NCBI RefSeq assembly: GCF_000801105.2
Contig: NC_079519.1
Span: 28,371,288 to 28,435,287, forward strand
DNA from: Raphanus sativus
Lineage: Eukaryota > Streptophyta > Magnoliopsida > Brassicales > Brassicaceae
Direction: 5' to 3'
DNA length: 64,000 nucleotides
In this document: positions 60,712 to 64,000 of the stretch, piece by piece
Position numbering within the stretch: position 1 is the first letter of the stretch
Layout of the letters: each line of letters opens with the position of its first letter
Program-made: the position numbers and the translations under genes
Notes under the pieces: generated by a model
What the model saw: only the letters and a program-made list of their open reading frames with translations
Databases searched by the model: none
What the model was told of the DNA's origin: nothing

Positions 60712-62302
60712 TCATAATTTCATATATTTTTACAGAAAATAGAATTGACATTCTACACAGTAAAAAAATGTAATCTATTTTTTTTCATTAAATCTACTAT
60801 GTTGAAAATACGTGATATACGTAAATAATTGTAATCTAAATATATTTGGAAAATATATTCCGTGCTTAACCTATTGTTCTAAAATCTATAGAAATCAGAA
60901 TCTACACATTACTATAAATCTAAAACTTGTAAAAATTTGAATCTACACATTACTGTAAATCTAAAAAATAGTAGAAATCGATTTTCAAACATATCTAATG
61001 TATTCTACATATTGTAGAAAAAATATTCTACGGATAATGATAATCAATTCCGAAAATATCAGAAGCGAATATTTGGAAATATTCAGTTTCATTATATTTA
61101 TTAAATCGTTTAAAAAAAAAAAAAGAAAACTTGTGCTTTATAAAATCTGTATTTAAATTAAAAATAATAGTAAGAATGTTTAATATTTTTTAGTTTAAAA
61201 AATCAATATTTTTCTAGTAACAAATAATAACAAATCAATATTTTCACAATTTTCTTAATTTTTGTTTTGAAAATTGATTTAATAAATATTAGAAAACTGA
61301 ATCTTTCCAAATATTAATATTTTTTTAATATTTTACGTAGATCACATATTATAAATATTTGTGTAATATTTTTATTATAGTTTTTTATTTGCTAGCAACA
61401 AATAATAAAAATCAATATTTTTAATATTAAAAATACAAAAAACTTCGACATTTAGTTTTTGTTTTGCTTGGGGATTTTTAATATTTTTATTTTACTTTTA
61501 TTAAAATTATATTTTAATCTTTAACAACTGTTTAGTTAATTGTAGTTTCAAACTTTTAATTGAAATTAAGGATACTATTGCCATTTTGAAAATATTTAGC
61601 ATAATAGGACATGAAATATATGAGTTTAGCTTAATATGACATATTCATCATTTTTGGACTAAAATTTTTTTCCCTTTATATTTTTGTATAACCTCTTTTC
61701 TGGTCTGTTAGAATTGGTTTAATCATGGAGTTCCAACCTAAAATCAATTGGTGATAAATGGATTGAATTTAACTTTTTATATACTACTTAACTTCCTTTA
61801 CTATTCTTGATATGGGATATAATATTCTTAATATCCTTCCTTGAGATGATGATTCTTATCTGATAGAAATCTCAGAACTTTAGAATAATTATACTCGGCC
61901 GAGCGAATTAATTACGACATATATAGTTAGATACGACTTTTAAACCCAGTCGAAAGGATTATAATTAATTAGGGGTATATGGTATTTAGGATATGAGCTT
62001 TGATACCATGTTACATTTGAGTTTAATCATAGGCCTCCTTGAAAGAATCATGTTTATTATGAATTTTCAACTTAAAATCAGTTTGTGTAATAAGTGGATT
62101 GACACTAATCGTTTATATATTATTTAATATCTCTTAAAATTCCCGAAGTATGATATAATATTTCTAATATTGTCAAACATTAAACTAGTTAAGATTTGCA
62201 TTCTTATTTTTATTTTATTTTTTATTCGCAATCTTTAGAATATTATTATTCACTTTTCCGGCATCTTCATTAGTATATTCTCCTATTAGTGAATATTAAT
62301 AT
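60712..62302. other. AT-rich interval between the two large copies
   Basis: No coding sequence. It may be the remainder of a ~3.3-kb tandem unit or unrelated sequence; this cannot be settled inside the window. Confidence 0.4.
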
Positions 62303-64000
62303 TAAAAAATCACTAAAATCCGAGACTAACCGATTGAACTGATGGATGACCGATATGTAATCTAATTGGATTTAAATTGTAATAGCTTCATAATTTGTAA
62401 TCTTATAATCGAAATTTTAAAGTTCACTATTTTGCAATTTATGATAGTGAACTTTAAAATTATAACGTTTCTACAAAATTTAAAGAGAAAATGATAGATA
62501 TAAAATAACTAAGATTAATTATTGTATTATTTGGAAACATTGATAGTAGTATAAAAATATATTGTTTGGAAACATTGATAGTAGTATAAAAAAATAAATA
62601 TATTGTTTGGAAACATTGATAGTAGTATAAAGAAATAAGTATATTATTTGGAAACATGGATAGTAGTATAAAGAAAGGAACATAAAGTGATTTAATGTAT
62701 GTTTAACTATAAAGTATAAATGTGTATTTAATTTAAAAACTTACAAAATAAATATTAGATCCAACAGAATGTTTTTGTTTTGATAAGATAGATTACTGAG
62801 TTTATACAACTTTATTGGAATAGTTATTAACATATTGCCTTATTTACATATACCCGTTGGATTCATACGTTTTGTTGCTTAACCAATAAAAAGGTTTCAT
62901 GTGCTTAGATCTCTTGTGATACCATACGAAATCCAAGTACAATCCAATTTCTTTACGTTTTGTTGCTTAACCAATAAAAAGGTTTCATGTGCTTAGATCT
63001 CTTGTGATACCATACGAAATCCAAGTACAATCCAATTTCTTGTGCTTAGATTTTCTTCCTTCTTTTTATGGAAAAAGTTCATGTTAACGCATGTTCAATT
63101 TCTCAAAGCGTTAGATGCAATTATTTGAAATGACTTTACTTCTTTTTTAATAAGGCATTGTGGACAAACACTTTTCTAGCAGCTTTGGACCACCAACCTA
63201 TATATATATATATATATATTACAACTTTTTTCCAGTGGCGTTAGATGCAATTTTTTTTTTTCCAAAAAATACCAAAAGAATATCGAGATGGAATGGAAGC
63301 CTATTTAGTGGAGTGATTTAACTAAAGATTCCCCAATGATTCTCCATCAGGAAGTCTGAATTTCAAGTTTAGAAAAAGATAAAATTATGTGAATTTTTGA
63401 AAAAACGATTTATAAAAGATCTGTATTATGGCATAAAAATACTGTCAAGCGTAGATTTCATATGGTAACTCAGATGATGCAAACCAAGCGCTTGTATCTT
63501 GGTGGTAAAGGAGGTACAGCTGTCTGCCCGCCATCCGGGTTCGAATCTTGGCCATAACGGATTTAACACCCATTCTGTTGGAGCGCTGGACCCCTTTCGG
63601 AGGGATAGTTGGGAATGTGACTGCCCAAATACCAGAGTTATAAAAAAAAATTCAGATGATACAATAAATCTTCATAAGATATGTCGAATTGTCGTCTGTA
63701 AAGTCGTATGTATTATTTCATAGTTTTGTAATAACATAATTATGAAGTGTTTAAAAAAATATAGATATAGAACTATCTTCAATCTATTTATATTTGAGAA
63801 AATTGTTTTTAGGCTAAAAATGATAACTATGTCCTAATATGCTAATTTTTATTTTGTACCATTTTGTCTCTAATACTCTTTAGTATTTTTCAAAATAAAT
63901 CAAATAAATAGATTAACAAATAAAAAAAATCAAAAATAACTACTAATAAAATACCTATATCAACTTATTAGTATTTTTTCCAATTCTAAATATGTTTAAA
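62303..64000 (+). repeat. Large direct duplication, right copy (cut by window edge)
   Basis: Matches 58990-60711 with few substitutions. The offset is 3313 bases at the left and 3289 at the right, most of the difference being the shorter TA run. It contains the same hairpin, minisatellite, 88-bp pair and SINE. The window ends before the match does. Confidence 0.9.
63482..63650 (+). mobile_element. tRNA-derived SINE, second copy
   Basis: Same SINE as at 60190, with the B box at 63538-63547 and flanks TCAGATGATGCA (63470-63481) and TCAGATGATACA (63652-63663). Sharing the same flanks shows it was copied as part of the larger duplication, not by a separate insertion. Confidence 0.85.

Noticed and set aside
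58990..64000. Two LTRs of a retrotransposon
   Set aside because: No TG/CA ends, primer-binding site, polypurine tract or gag-pol sequence was seen. The copies begin inside AT-rich DNA. Kept as a direct duplication of unknown limits.

Overview
This is a nuclear window from a Brassicaceae plant, most likely tribe Brassiceae (Brassica or Raphanus). The evidence is short GT-AG introns, AT-rich intergenic DNA full of Brassicaceae-type CACTA, Helitron, MITE, LINE and SINE relics, and a gene order that I recognise from memory (not searched) as matching Arabidopsis chromosome 1 in descending order: AT1G64690, AT1G64680, AT1G63820, AT1G63780, a TNL, AT1G63700, AT1G63690, AT1G63670, AT1G63660. I see no bacterial, phage or CRISPR-type system, and no convincing new multi-gene system. 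The unusual content lies in repeats, rearrangement and one broken housekeeping gene.

Layout. 1-409: frameshifted F-box pseudogene. 576-4520: a complete non-autonomous CACTA transposon with matching ends, a 3-bp target duplication, about four tandem ~500-bp internal units and a decayed small gene. 4843-7327: minus-strand genes for a BRANCHLESS TRICHOME-like coiled-coil protein and a D27-like carotenoid isomerase. 7680-10776: LINE RNase H relic, AC-rich repeat and otherwise gene-free DNA. 10777-11932: CCT-motif gene. 11933-20206: gene-poor DNA with MITEs, a telomere-like palindrome and LINE debris. 20207-20278: tRNA-Thr(UGU), just upstream of IMP4 (20488-22469). 23117-27316: TIR-NBS-LRR immune receptor on the minus strand, tail to tail with IMP4, followed by a PPR relic. 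33848-37363: YODA MAPKKK. 38131-41524: 14-exon signal peptide peptidase-like protease on the minus strand. 41525-49735: repeats, including a 1000-bp Helitron. 49736-51666: DUF4378-type protein. 52281-54762: GMP synthase with a one-base frameshift in exon 1 and a GC-AG intron. 54763-64000: gene-free, with SINEs, a Helitron terminus and a >1.7-kb direct duplication offset by about 3.3 kb.

The genes are independent eukaryotic transcription units, not an operon. Several act in development (trichome branching, YODA signalling, a CCT regulator). IMP4, GMP synthase and the tRNA serve ribosome biogenesis, nucleotide supply and translation. IMP4 and GMP synthase both carry telo-box motifs upstream. 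Exon structures were built by hand from splice consensus, frame continuity and recalled protein families. Total lengths in phase (IMP4 294 aa, YDA 872 aa, SPPL 539 aa, TNL 1044 aa, D27-like 252 aa, CCT 284 aa) support them.
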